Shown: positions 24,258 through 35,215 of the stretch, in pieces
Position numbering within the stretch: the first letter of the stretch is position 1
Layout of the letters: each line of letters opens with the position of its first letter
Source: Filosporella fistucella
Lineage: Eukaryota > Ascomycota > Leotiomycetes > Helotiales
Reading direction: 5' to 3'
Length of the DNA stretch: 64,000 nucleotides
NCBI GenBank assembly: GCA_030077755.1
Contig: JAQJZZ010000014.1
Location: 2,046,001 to 2,110,000 of the forward strand
The notes under the pieces: model-generated
What the model was told of the DNA's origin: nothing
Databases searched by the model: none
The model's input: only the letters and a program-made list of their open reading frames with translations
Made by a program: the position numbers and the translations under genes

Positions 24258-25254
24258 TCAGTCGCGATGAATCTTGGACACTAACAGCTTCTTTCGCAGA
24301 GCCGCACACTCCTCATTGGTATCGATTGTAACTTTAGAAGGTAAACCGTAGATCGATTTAATGGTGTCTTTGTCAACTTCCTGCCATTTGTCGAGCAGAA
24401 TAGGGAAACCGTTGCTACGATATCGCCGTCGTGCGCTGCTCGATTGCCGACTTCTATTGCAGAGTTGTTTGCATTATCCAAACCCTTGTTCAAAGCGCGC
24501 CATCTGATAGCAAGAGCCTGGTTCACAAGTGATTGCTGAAGCTCTAATCTTTCTGTTGCTTCTTCTAAATCGCTTTTGAGTTTCTAAATTTTTGTATCTA
24601 GCTCAGCGATCGCGTTGTTGTGCTTCGCCGTTTCATCATTAAGCTGGGTGGCCGTTGTTTCGAACAGATTTTGTGTGTTTTCAGCTCAGCCTCTAGCTCT
24701 GTGATAAAACAAGCTTGGCTAGTAACAGTCGTAACATGAGTCGAAGAATCGCGCTGTAACACACTCTTCTCGTCCAAAGACAGCTGTAGCTGTATTTCCA
24801 AGTCTTTAATAGATTCTTTATCAGCTCTAATTTGCTGATATTTGGCGTGTATCAACTGCTCTAACGCAATTCTCTGTTGTGCCAGTTCGACGCCTTTCAT
24901 TCTATACGTTCGAAGAGCTTGTTTGGCGTTTTCCGCCTCCTTTTGGAAATCTAGACCCGGCCCGCTCGATCTGATTTGCTGAGTTTGAGGTTTCTGACAG
25001 GCTTTCTTCGATCCGGCTGTTGTATTTTCAATAGGTTCTTGTTTGTAATGCAGGTCTACAAGGAGTGTCTTGTAGTGATCTCTTCCTTCCTCAACTCGGT
25101 TCGAGTGATCAAGATATTGGCGAAATTGCTTGGAGCACTTCTCAAACGGTCCACGTTCTTCTGGAGATTTCTTCCAAAGCTTGAGAAGCCCATCATGAAA
25201 ATCCATTAAAGAACCAAGAACAAGATGTTGAGAGCGAGAAATTTGAGAAGACAT
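24258..25254 (-). pseudogene. Broken coiled-coil protein gene
   Basis: An ATG at 25254 opens a helical, Gln/Glu/Lys-rich frame (ELAQQRIALEQLIHAKYQQI; DLEIQLQLSLDEKSVLQRDS) that ends at 24598. Near 24671-24680 an ACACAC tract carries two extra bases relative to a continuing frame. Read past it, the coiled coil continues (LFETTATQLNDETAKHNNAI). It then meets an in-frame TAG at 24584-24586 and goes on (KLKSDLEEATERLELQQSLV; RALNKGLDNANNSAIEVGN). A second shift by one base near 24405-24420 restores sense (ILLDKWQEVDKDTIKSIYGL) up to a TGA at 24258-24260. Two frameshifts and one stop in otherwise coherent sequence mean decay. The family is not recognised. The protein would have been a cytosolic or structural coiled coil, judging by composition only. 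Confidence 0.65.
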
Positions 25255-26367
25255 CCTCGTAGAGCGCTAGGAATGCTGAAATTGTCGTGGTCGGCACGTC
25301 TGGCAAAAAGACCTATCACTTCGTTAGTAGGCCATCATATCCACGGAAAATATGCCTTCGTACCTTCAATCGGGGAAGATAATATGCGTATGCGTCTTGA
25401 ATGGCAAACAGACACTTGCTGGACGTTTGTCAGAGGAGCACAGGTTTATAAGTGAAGACGGAATCTGCTCATACACCCAGTTAGCTATGCAATGAGACAT
25501 ACGAGTGTCAATGAAGTATCATAAAATATCTTACTTTGTCGAGATAACAGAATGATTTGCAGTAAACTGTATTGCGCGTGCTGACTTGGCCTGCTGTGGC
25601 AATTAGCTTTCATCATAGCGCCCATATGTGTTTTGTTGCACACACATTTTGGAATTTGTCACGTAGAAAGATAATTTCTTTCCGTAAGATGATTATGAGC
25701 CGAATAAATACTGACAGATATAGAGATCTCGTAAAAAACCTTTAATATGGACAGATTATTTTAGTGTTAATTCATTGCCCGAAAGTGAACTGATTCACGA
25801 TTGTTAGATAGTTGAAATGCAAATAGATTTCGATCAGACGCACTGAAACCGAGCTTGATGCACTAAATCAATCTAATTCACATGAAATCATCTCTTATAA
25901 TGCTTGGCGATACTTCTGGATAGAAAGGAGAGGAATTACAGGGAATATGATCTTAATATATACAGGGCGGTAAATGTTTCTTGAAATTCATGGCATATGC
26001 GAACACGCTATGCACTATTGAGTTATTATGATACACCCATTATGCTAAAGAGTGGAGTTTCTATTTCATATTACAATACGCCGGTATGTTTTGAGCAAAC
26101 GACGTATATAAAATGCGGCTGTTCCATCTCGATGCCCCCTCAAGCATAATACCCAGGCTTATTCTCAGCTCTAGTGTATATTTTGAACATCATTTCACCT
26201 CAAATCCGATATAGCGAGCCAGCGGCAAATTTTCTTCATCCGAAAAGGAAACTTATTGAGATATGCCTGCAGCGCCGAAGTAAGTTTCTAAGAGTACTAG
26301 TGAGAACAAAATTAAACAAGCCATTATTCGAGCCAGCGGTGATCAGCCTATTGTTTAACTCACACAA

Positions 26368-26595
26368 TTACTGAAATCCCTGAGGACTAGGAGGAGAAAG
26401 TTCCGCACAGGTTGGACATAGCCCTGGCATGTTCGCATCTTGTACGTCGAGAGATCGTGGCAGATCTCGAAGAGAGCCACTTGCCGGTACACAAACTGCT
26501 CGGTTTGGTCGTGCAAAAGATGCTTGACATCTAGCGTAGTCATAGGCATAATCATGGCTGCATCGTACGTAATGACAGATGCGTTGGTCACACAT
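26368..26595 (-). CDS. Small Cys-rich hypothetical protein, 75 aa
   Basis: An ATG-initiated frame with eight Cys/His positions: Cys2, Cys7, Cys12, His14, Cys22, Cys35 and a final LCPTC pair (Cys60, Cys63). It has no signal peptide. The arrangement (MC, then C-x-H, then spaced Cys and a terminal CPxC) resembles short intracellular putative zinc-binding proteins that I recall as common in Leotiomycetes. The overlapping 81-codon frame in another phase is less structured. It could still be a chance frame or a gene relic, since nothing around it helps. Confidence 0.35.
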   Translation of the reverse strand: MCDQRICHYVRCSHDYAYDYARCQASFARPNRAVCVPASGSLRDLPRSLDVQDANMPGLCPTCAELSPPSPQGFQ

Positions 26596-29582
26596 TTCAA
26601 CTTTTGATCAAGTCAGTTATCTGGGAAAGTTTGAAGATAAAGGCAGTACCTTAGAAAACAATGCAATACAGACTTGGTACGTAAGTGAAAGTGGTAGGCA
26701 CGGTGTAACAGAGTGGACGAAACAGAATCAGCGGGGGAAAAGAACTCAGAAGATTGATTAAGCAAAAACAATTGAATTGAAGTGCTTGAATCGAAATGCT
26801 TAAGCTGAAGTGATAGAATTGCAAAAGCTCTCCGGTTTCGTAGGGACTTATAGCCACCTCAGATCGTTTTCATTCTCCCCAATTTCCCAAACCAGATGAA
26901 TTCAACGAATTCGGCTGGCAGTACTGCTGTATCACCAACTCAGAGGGCTGCATCGACTATGCAACCAACATATTGCTGTGCTCTCGATCCTTAGCGTCTA
27001 AATTGATTCATTCCGCACAAATGACAATGTCAATCCGCAAAGTACCAGCACCAACAGTACCTGGCAAATCTCCTGCGGGCCGTCCCGGCACTAAATCCTA
27101 GGCATTAAGAAACACATTTAGGCCTAACGTGCGTCAGTCGTGTGTTTCCTTGAGGAAGGAAAGCGCTTGTAGATAGTTTGGTCTATCCAATTCGCTCCTG
27201 AGACATCGCCCTCGGCATATTGTAAGGATAAACCCCACTATTATTCATAATTACAATACTAAATTTTGACAGAGAAATCCAACCTTTCCGTAATCCTCTT
27301 GAAGCTACGAATTTTCTCTCCAAGATGCGCATATTTACCGATACATACCCGTGGGCAAGATGATGCCGATTATGTGGGGTAATGGTGCTTTGGGTGCATG
27401 AACATACGGGGCAGTCGTGGCGAACCTGGCGATAATTGATGTCGTAAACATCCTGACTTCTACTTCCAAAATTTAGGAGAACAAACAAGATGGATATTAA
27501 TCGCTACAGATATGATCTGACCCAGGTTAGTCACCAGATCTATCGATCAGCAGCGGATTTCTGCTAACCATTAGTTAAAATGTAGTGTGAATGAGGGAGG
27601 ACAATAGAATTGGGCGGCAAACTGGCAGCCGCTCAGATTTTCGTTATAAAATTTCGATTCAAGCACAGTCTTGGTTCATTTAGCTTTAACACTCAATGTT
27701 CATGATCTAGAGGAACGATTGGAAGATGAGTTACCTCTTGATTTATACAAAATTCGTGTGCTATTCTGATACTACAAGGTATAGTCCTTCAATATATAAA
27801 TTTGAATTGAGGCTTGCTTTTTGCTGGCTACAATGCAACAAAGATTGATAAGCTATCAGATGATGATAATGATTGGAAAATTTAAGGAATGAATGAAAAA
27901 ACTGCATTTCAGCTGACTGATATAGTGGACGTGATTGTGAGGATCTTCTTGGATGCTAGAATTGGCATCATCTGTGACTTAGAGTAATTGCAAGACTACA
28001 ATGTGAGCTGAGACGAACGGTTTATTGGATCAGATGAAAAATTACATCTGTTAAAGTGTTTACACGTTGCATCTGAAGCTGGCATGAGCTATCACATGCA
28101 CGCTTGGAATACAATCAGTTGGGTGCAGGAGTCTAAATTTTCAAGGACAACGCATTGCGTGTAATACTCTCACTTGATATAATTCCAGAAATAATCCGGG
28201 ACGGTTAGCCTGTTATACGCAACAACAAGCGACTTCTAACAAACAGCATGTAATCACACTCGTGGTAAAGATTCTCGTGTCATAGGCCTTTGTTATCGAC
28301 AGATATAATATGAACTTTCGACGCCCAATCTTGTATCTCGTGACTCTTGTATCTCACAGCGTTGAGAATTTATTACCCTTATGATTTGCCAATTATTTGC
28401 GATCTAGTATTCATCTGTTTATGGGCTAGCAGGGTGGCACCAAAAATCTCTCTTTCCTATTTCAGAAAATGCATGGACTAGCAGGTTACTGGAAACCGTG
28501 TTCATTTATTTGATATCTATAAAGAATTCAAGCACTTGGTAGAAAGATTACTTGCATATTAACATACCTTTGTCCGTGAATTTTAACTAGTAATTACACT
28601 TGTTCCTTTGCTAGGCTGGCCTCTGCTCCTGGCTGCACGCCCATCTCTACCTAGTGAATGCATTTCCTTTCCGAGCTCCTCTAAAAATCAAATATGCTAG
28701 CAATACTTCACGATTTTGACATAATCTTTAATTATGCCCCCATTGAAAAATACGGAAAGACATTTTCCATGCTCAATATCAGAAAATAGCTGTTGAATTT
28801 AAGATTTGATGCAGTTTCATTTCATATCTAGTAAGTGAGGTGAGGCGATTGAAGCCTCACGAGATGAGTGGTAGAGAAGGAAGTGGCGGACAGTACCTGA
28901 GCAACAATGTCACTTCCCAACTTGCTCACATGTACATGAACAAGCGTAAAGGCTTAAATGAAGATTTTCAATAGTTCTCGAAGCAGATGGCTATTATTTG
29001 CCTTGGTTCGTCGAATGTGGTACTGTATATGCAACAGGTCAGTGATTCCTTCCAGGGTGCAGCTGTAATGTCGCTAGATCCCCCACCAACTTTAAAATTT
29101 CCAGGCATCCGAAGCACCCTAAATTCAATTCCAGCTTCCATTGCACCCCGCAAATCCACCATGCAGGTGGCTTGCGTGCTTCCGGGCCGTGGCAATTCAA
29201 ACCCTATTTCGCGCAATGCGCAGCAAAGTATGCTTACTTTTAGGTTTCCCCTGCATTCTTCCGGAAGACTTTGCCGAAATTGAAGAATCTCGTCTACAAT
29301 TTCACCGGAGTCAGTTGATCCGGAAAACGGAAGGGGATAGACTAGGGATGTTGGGGAAATCTACCCGCCATTCTTCCACTGCCGACGATATGTCAGGGGT
29401 TTGTTTGCACGGAATAACTCTCCTTTAAGAACCTGATCGCCGCACAAATTCAAGTCGAGAGGAGAATTGGGTCTTTTACGGATGACTAGGAGACACTTCC
29501 CGGAACAGCATTTCAAATCGCTTCGGTGGCATCATGAGATCTTTCAATCTCCCACTTTACCCGGTCTAGATTTTTTTTCATG

Positions 29583-29588
29583 TATAAA
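29583..29588 (+). promoter_or_regulatory. TATA box of the GH5 gene
   Basis: TATAAA lies 64 bases upstream of the GH5 ATG, just after a T-rich tract (ATTTTTTTTCATG). The position suits a strong regulated fungal promoter with a short 5' leader. Confidence 0.5.
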
Positions 29589-29651
29589 GGTATTGAGTAG
29601 TCTTTTTGGCACTGTTTTCACGGCCAACGAAATTCGTTCATCATATTCGCA

Positions 29652-31792
29652 ATGAAGCTGTCTGCTATAGTTCTAGGATTCTCGGCCTTCGGCGGAGCTG
29701 CTGCACAGGCAGCTAACTGGGGACAATGTAAGCAAATCATCTGCGTAGACACAAGTATATACTGACCTGTGAAGGCGGTGGTCAATCATTCATGGGACCC
29801 ACAACTTGTCAACCGGGTTGGACCTGTTTTTACCATAGTGAATGTAGGTTCAGCCATGCGAATGAATTTTGAATCCGTTGACAGAAGATTGCAGTTTATT
29901 CTCAGTGTTTGCAAATCGTTTCTTCTAGCACAAGCACAACGAGTAGCAGCACTAGCAGCAAGTCTTCTTCGACTTCAAAGACATCTTCCAGCACCAAGAT
30001 TTCGACCACCAGCTCGGTTTCCAGTAGCAAAACATCTTCTTCCAGCATCAAGACTTCGTCAAGTGTGAAGACATCTTCAACAGTCGTCTCAGTATCTTCA
30101 ACTGCAACTGGAGCATGCACAGCTGTGTTTACTCCAGTAACAGCTTCCGCTGCTTTTGCTGCTTTAAGTCCAGGATGGAACCTAGGTAATACTCTGGATG
30201 CTGTCCCTAACGAGGGTTCTTGGAACAACCCACCTGTTGTGCCTGCTACCTTCGACCAAATCAAAGCTGCTGGCTTCAAGAGCGTCAGAATTCCAGTCAC
30301 ATGGGCAGATCATTTCACAGGATCGTCCCCGAACTGGACTGTTACTCCAGCTTGGATGGACCGGGTTGAAACTGTCGTAGACCAAGCCCTTGCTAGGGGC
30401 TTCTCGGTTATCTTGAATGTTCACCATGACTCCTGGCAATGGGCAGACATCACCGTAACTGGTAACTACCCTGTGATCGAGGAGAAGTTTGGTGCCTTGT
30501 GGCTTCAGATTGCCAAGAGATTTGCATGCAAATCAAGCAAGCTGATCTTTGAGGCAATCAATGAACCTACCGGTAGCACACAAGCTCATGCTACCGAGTT
30601 GAACAAGCTGAACGACATTTTCTTGACTGCTGTCAACAATGCTGGCGGTTTCAATGCTCAGAGAGTCTTGAGTCTGAGTGGGCTCAACATGGATGCTGCG
30701 AAAACAAGCCAATGGTTTGTGCGAGGATCACTTTACCCAAACCAACCTTGGGGTCTACAGTTCCACTACTACAGCCCTTGTAAGTTTCTTGCTATGAGAT
30801 GATAACCCTCGCTAATACTGATAGACGATTACATCTTTGGAGCTTGGGGAAAGACTATCTGGGGATCTGATGCAGATAAGGCAGCCCTAGACCTCGACTT
30901 CTCACTCTTTAAAGGCAACTTTACCAACATCCCAACCTTCGTTGGTGAGTGGGACGCTAGCCCGGCTTCCACCGAGACTGCTGCACGATGGAAGTACTGG
31001 GACTTCTTCGTCAAGACCTGCAATAAGTATGGTTACAGTTCTGTTCTATGGGACAACGGCAACGATTTCTTCCAAAGAGCAAGCGGAACTTTCAATGACC
31101 CAGTCGCTCTCGACCTTTACATGAATGTCGCAGCTGGCAAGACCAACACCCTCGCAGATTCTACTACAGATCCAGCCGCCACTGTTCAGTCAAGCTCTGC
31201 ATACATATTCCACCAAGTTGGGACCCCTGTTGTTGCACAGACCGCTACTTATCTTCTCAACGGCAACACTCTTTCCTCAATCAAGAACTCAGCCGGCACA
31301 ACTTTGAGCTTGTCTCAATACACCTGGGCTTCTGGCACTCTCACACTAAGTGCAACATATCTCTCAACTCTCTACACTTCAACAGCTTCAGTAGGTGTCA
31401 AAGAAACTCTCTCTCTGCAATTCAGCTCAGGCACCCACTTGACATTGACAATAATTCAATACGGCACACCGACTGTTGCGACATCAACATACAAAGCTCA
31501 GAGTACCGACCTATTGATTCCAGTTAATTGGGCAGGACTAGCCAAAGTAGCTGCTATCAAAGCTCTTAAGGCCGATGGAACATATCTTGCAGATGACTGG
31601 ACCGTGTACCTCGGACCTCTTCAAAACGCACGATGGACTTATGGTAACTGGGGATATGATGCGTCTAACATCATCATTTATGGTTCCGGAGGATCTGCAA
31701 TCATCGCGACTGGACAGACAGTCACCTTGACTGTGGAGTTCTTCCCAAGATCGCTGGGCTTGAACTCCCTCAACATCACCATTACACAGTGA
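29652..31792 (+). CDS. Secreted CBM1-linker-GH5 endoglucanase with C-terminal X2/CBM46-like modules
   Basis: Four exons (29652-29727, 29775-29843, 29895-30779, 30825-31792) join in phase to 665 residues. A signal peptide (MKLSAIVLGFSAFGGAAAQA) precedes a complete fungal CBM1 (WGQCGGGQSFMGPTTC; PGWTC; SEFYSQCL) with its four cysteines. A Ser/Thr/Lys linker spans residues ~57-115. The GH5 barrel starts near residue 138 (PGWNLGNTLDA) and has NVHHDSW, the acid/base Glu272 in FEAINEP, and the nucleophile Glu385 in VGEWD. After ~residue 460 two beta-rich modules follow (ATYLLNGNTLSSIKNSAGTT; PVNWAGLAKVAAIKALKADG; NARWTYGNWGYDAS), resembling the CBM_X2 (Ig-like) and CBM46 modules that accompany GH5_4 xyloglucanase/endoglucanases. 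It should hydrolyse beta-1,4-glucan or xyloglucan outside the cell while CBM1 binds cellulose. The subfamily is from memory. Confidence 0.93.
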
Positions 31793-32066
31793 TGAGATTG
31801 GTCTTCAAAGGCCACTCTATTAAGCTATCATAGGAAATTTGAAGCCAAAATATGCAAGCAACTTTACTTGAAAATTTGCATCGATTCAGAACCTCGATTC
31901 ACGAAAGAAGCCCAAGTTGCGTTCGCAAAGTTCCCGGCGCTGTTCTCCTCTACCCCGCCATCAGTGACCCCGCCCCCTTTTCCAGCCACGTGACCAGAAA
32001 CTTGTATTCGCGTAGATTGCTCTGGGCCTTTAGCTACGTCCTGCTTCACACGCAAAATACGTTCCC

Positions 32067-32614
32067 CTAGTAACTTTCATACGCGATAGAAAGAAGATTG
32101 TGCTTCCATTGCAGTTTCTCATGGATAACGAGAACATCTTGAAGCTTTTCCTCTAGGCCTTCCACATGTTGTTTTTAACGAGCTCGGAACACACGCTGAG
32201 CGTTTCGATTCTGTGCCTTTCTCCTCTTGACCCTGTTAGACTCAATTGTGAAATTAGGTGTAAATGGCTCACTGTTGATTTTGTGCTGGTGCTGACATCG
32301 ATCGCTCCTTGCGTGTCATGAAAAGGCTCTCCCACTGTTGATCCCTCGGAACCATGTAATGACTCTGAACACTGAGCAAAGATGGAGAAATCATAATGGG
32401 GAAGTTCTTCTTGTTCTTGTAGATATAAGTCATCGGACCATAAGTATTCATTCATGTCGTGTGATGGGCTCCAACCGAAACATTGCTGCTATAAACCGTT
32501 TAGTATATACTAAGAAGTAGGAATAGTTAGGGTAAGACTTACCTCGATAACGTTGTAGTCAAAATTCAAGTCACTCAGACTCAAATCCAAATTAGTTGAG
32601 GCATAGTCAATCAT
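32067..32614 (-). pseudogene. Broken bZIP transcription factor gene
   Basis: Exon 1 (ATG at 32614; DYASTNLDLSLSDLNFDYN) joins in phase 0 across a GTAAGT...TATAG intron to an acidic exon (NEYLWSDDLYLQEQEELPHY; FAQCSESLHGSEGS). A second intron (GTGAGC...CTAACAG) leads to an unmistakable bZIP basic region (VKRRKAQNRNAQRVFRAR), but the join is one base out of phase. Directly after FRAR a TAA stands where Glu or Lys of the family consensus belongs. Beyond it the zipper is still readable (KQHVEGLEEKLQDVLVIHEK) to a TAG at 32067. An intact protein of this type would bind DNA as an AP-1-like dimer in the nucleus. This copy cannot make a full basic-zipper unit, whichever way the intron is spliced. Its decay looks recent because the rest is well preserved. 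Confidence 0.75.
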
Positions 32615-33430
32615 AATAAGGGTTGAGATATTATAATCTTGCGGGTGTTGTATGATGGGGAAGTGATATGAACTGGTGTGATGGTTTCTTTGAACAAAAA
32701 AGTGTCACAGTGGCGATTCCATTTGTTAAATATACTTTCAATTGCACAACAGAAGCCATATCTATTTCGATGAGTCCACGTCCAAAGAATGAATGTTGAT
32801 CTCTTGGAGGATTGTGATGACTATTGGCCAAATATGGTATCTATTGGAAGCAAGAGATACTTCGTTGGTAAATTCAGGAGCGCAGAGATTGCTTTTTCTC
32901 AAAGACTGGATAGAGCATAGTTCTCGTACTGACCTTCGTAATACGAGTGGTTCCTCTAGGTAGCCTCAGAGGGAGAGGCTTTGGAGGTTCGAAGCAGTAA
33001 GACGGCATATTTCGCCGAATCTTGTACCAGATGGACTCGCACGAATTGTGTACCTTCGTAAACTTAGGTAGTTCATATCAAACTTGATATTCGGTGGTGC
33101 ATGCAAATTTGATTGATTGTGCAAGTACCTTAGATACCGTAAAACATCTGTCAGGAGGTCTCTTCAGGGGTGTATTGTCCTAATCCACGCAAGCGCTTAC
33201 CCGTCATCGCCTGCCACTGTGCCCCACTACTGTACGAATTGGATACAATTGGAACGAACTGCTATGATAAGATGCCTAAAGAGGTCCGTAACACATGCAC
33301 AGCGATTCATAATCCAGTAATAATCTACACCCAGAATTCTTGACCGCTCAACTCCGATGGCGCCCCTCTGTGGGCTCACATTTCATCAAGAACCTATTCA
33401 GGATATTGATGAATCTTCATTCCACCACAC
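32615..33430. other. Intergenic, no supportable gene
   Basis: An 0.8-kb spacer between the divergent bZIP remnant and the transcription factor gene. It has only short frames on both strands and no repeats. Confidence 0.5.
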
Positions 33431-35215
33431 ATGGAAGTATTGGAGGCATGCCCATTAAGTGAGTTGCACTCGCCAGAAACAGTGTGTTATGCTTTGCATT
33501 TGTTATGAACAGGAATACTGACTACCGCGCAAATAGAGCTAGGTCAAGGTAATCTTGACCTTGTAGTTCGCTCCTCTTCAGGCGGCGCATCTACCTGCGC
33601 CCCGACATCAATTGAGCCTCAAGGATTCGAATGGATCGCGCATGGAGATGCAAGTGCTCGCAAACGTGCACGATCGCATGTAACAAGAGGGTTTAGAAGA
33701 CAGAAGGCTGTTCTGGCAGGGGCACAAAAGAGCAAGAAGGAACCAAAAAAAGCTAGAGGCCAGTCAACCAGCAGTACAGAAAGCGATGAAGAAATCAATT
33801 TAGTTACGATAACATCGGAGAAAAGCAACGCGGCGCTCGTTAATATACCTATTTCGAGGAAATATGCTGGTCCCGCGATCCATAACGTTGGGAACAGTAA
33901 ATCAGACCCGTTCGCCGCTTTTCCCGTGAAGTTAAGCCCGGAGACGCATGCTTTACTAGACCATTGTAAGTCTAAATGACAGTCCATCGACGTTCATTTA
34001 GCTCACCTGCGTGCCCCTATGTAGTTTTCTTTGGGCTCGCCCCTCTGAGTTTCGCGGGTGATTCTCATTCAGACTTTCAACCTGTTAAGAAGCTAGTCTT
34101 CAACATGGGTCTTCAGGACGCGCCAGCTTTTCATCTGATTCTCTCGGCTTCGGCATGTGACATTGCAAGTTTGCAAGGGAAAGAAGAACCAAAGACAGCT
34201 ATTGAGCATCACAGAATTGCAATAAATCTTCTTAGCCAGAGACTTCTTCCGTCTTCGTCAGATTCTACGATTTGTAACGACGCTAGTATCGCAGCTGTTG
34301 GGTTTCTGGCAGGCTATGAGGTTTGATTACCGCACCGGTGGCAGAGTTCTCGTTGTGACTAACAAAAATAGTTGCTTTTCGGAGACCCATGCAAGTTCAA
34401 TACACATTTGAAAGGATTGGAGACCCTTCTCAACCTCCGGGGTGGAATTGAGATGGTGAGAGAAACAAGTCCGCAATTATTTTCAATTGCTCAGTGGTAA
34501 CCTTCCTTATATTCCTGCACTGTCCCGAATGCTAACCCTTTCCAGGTTTGACTACGCTGGAGCATGCAATCTCTTCTCTAAGAGGATATTTCCAACAGTC
34601 ACGCATGACCTAAGGCTGCCGTACACAACACCAGCCGGTGTCGCGGAGATCATTCTGAAAGGTCTTCCTATCGGCTACGACTTGTATGGCGTTATGTTCA
34701 ACACGTTTGATGAAATGCGTGTGATGACGGTCCTAGTTCGGTCATGTGCCTCTATCGAGGACAGGATTTTCAAAACAGAATTAGACTTGTATAAATCGCT
34801 GTGTGCCCCACAGAGAGCAAGGTCCAAGAGTCGAAGACAACATATCCAACAAGTCTTCCACATTCTTACCCTCATCTACGTAACTTTAATATTGCGATAC
34901 GAAGCTCCTGCAACGGAAATATTCCTCTACTGGTTCGGAAAATTGTTGACTGGCGACATGAATCGCTGGACTCTTGCAGTAAGCAATTTATATAGAATTA
35001 TTCTCGCTAGCGAGGATTTCGGGTCAGACTTGTTTAATGCTGCTATATCGGAATTGGTCGATATTTCAATCACTTTAGAATGGACACCGTGGAAGACTAT
35101 TAAGGAAGTGCTATTAGATTTCTTCGTGGGGGATCCTGCTTGTCAAGGTCCACTACAGGAGAAATGGAAGATCAGAATTGCGGCGCTCACGAGACCGCAG
35201 GAGGGAACTGTATGA
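33431..35215 (+). CDS. Fungal-specific transcription factor domain protein without a zinc cluster
   Basis: Five exons (33431-33458, 33513-33965, 34025-34320, 34372-34496, 34546-35215) join in phase to 523 residues. The first exon is only 28 bases (MEVLEACPL). The N-terminal half has the basic segment SARKRARSHVTRGFRRQKAV and a Lys-rich stretch, then SDPFAAFPVKLSPETHALLD, which leads into an all-helical region (LGDP-like block LLFGDPCKFNTHLKGLETLL, then VLLDFFVGDPACQG near the end). This is the layout of the fungal-specific TF domain 2 family (PF11951-type, by memory), common in ascomycetes. No Cys6 zinc cluster precedes it, so DNA binding may depend on the basic segment or on a partner. Target genes are unknown. 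I see no breaks. A downstream GTGAGA at the exon-4 GGIEM position is an alternative donor that I did not use. Confidence 0.85.

Larger units (their letters stand above)
25255..29651. other. 4.4-kb gene-poor region
   Basis: Apart from one small Cys-rich frame at 26368-26595, only short overlapping frames occur. The sequence reads AT-rich compared with neighbouring genes, and I see no transposon ends or tandem arrays. It could be old, heavily mutated repeat DNA, but no homologous partner is visible in the window. The last ~100 bases are the GH5 promoter. Confidence 0.45.

Noticed and set aside
29902..30300. 132-codon minus-strand frame rich in Val/Leu/Glu
   Set aside because: It is the complement of the Ser/Thr/Lys linker of the GH5 enzyme.
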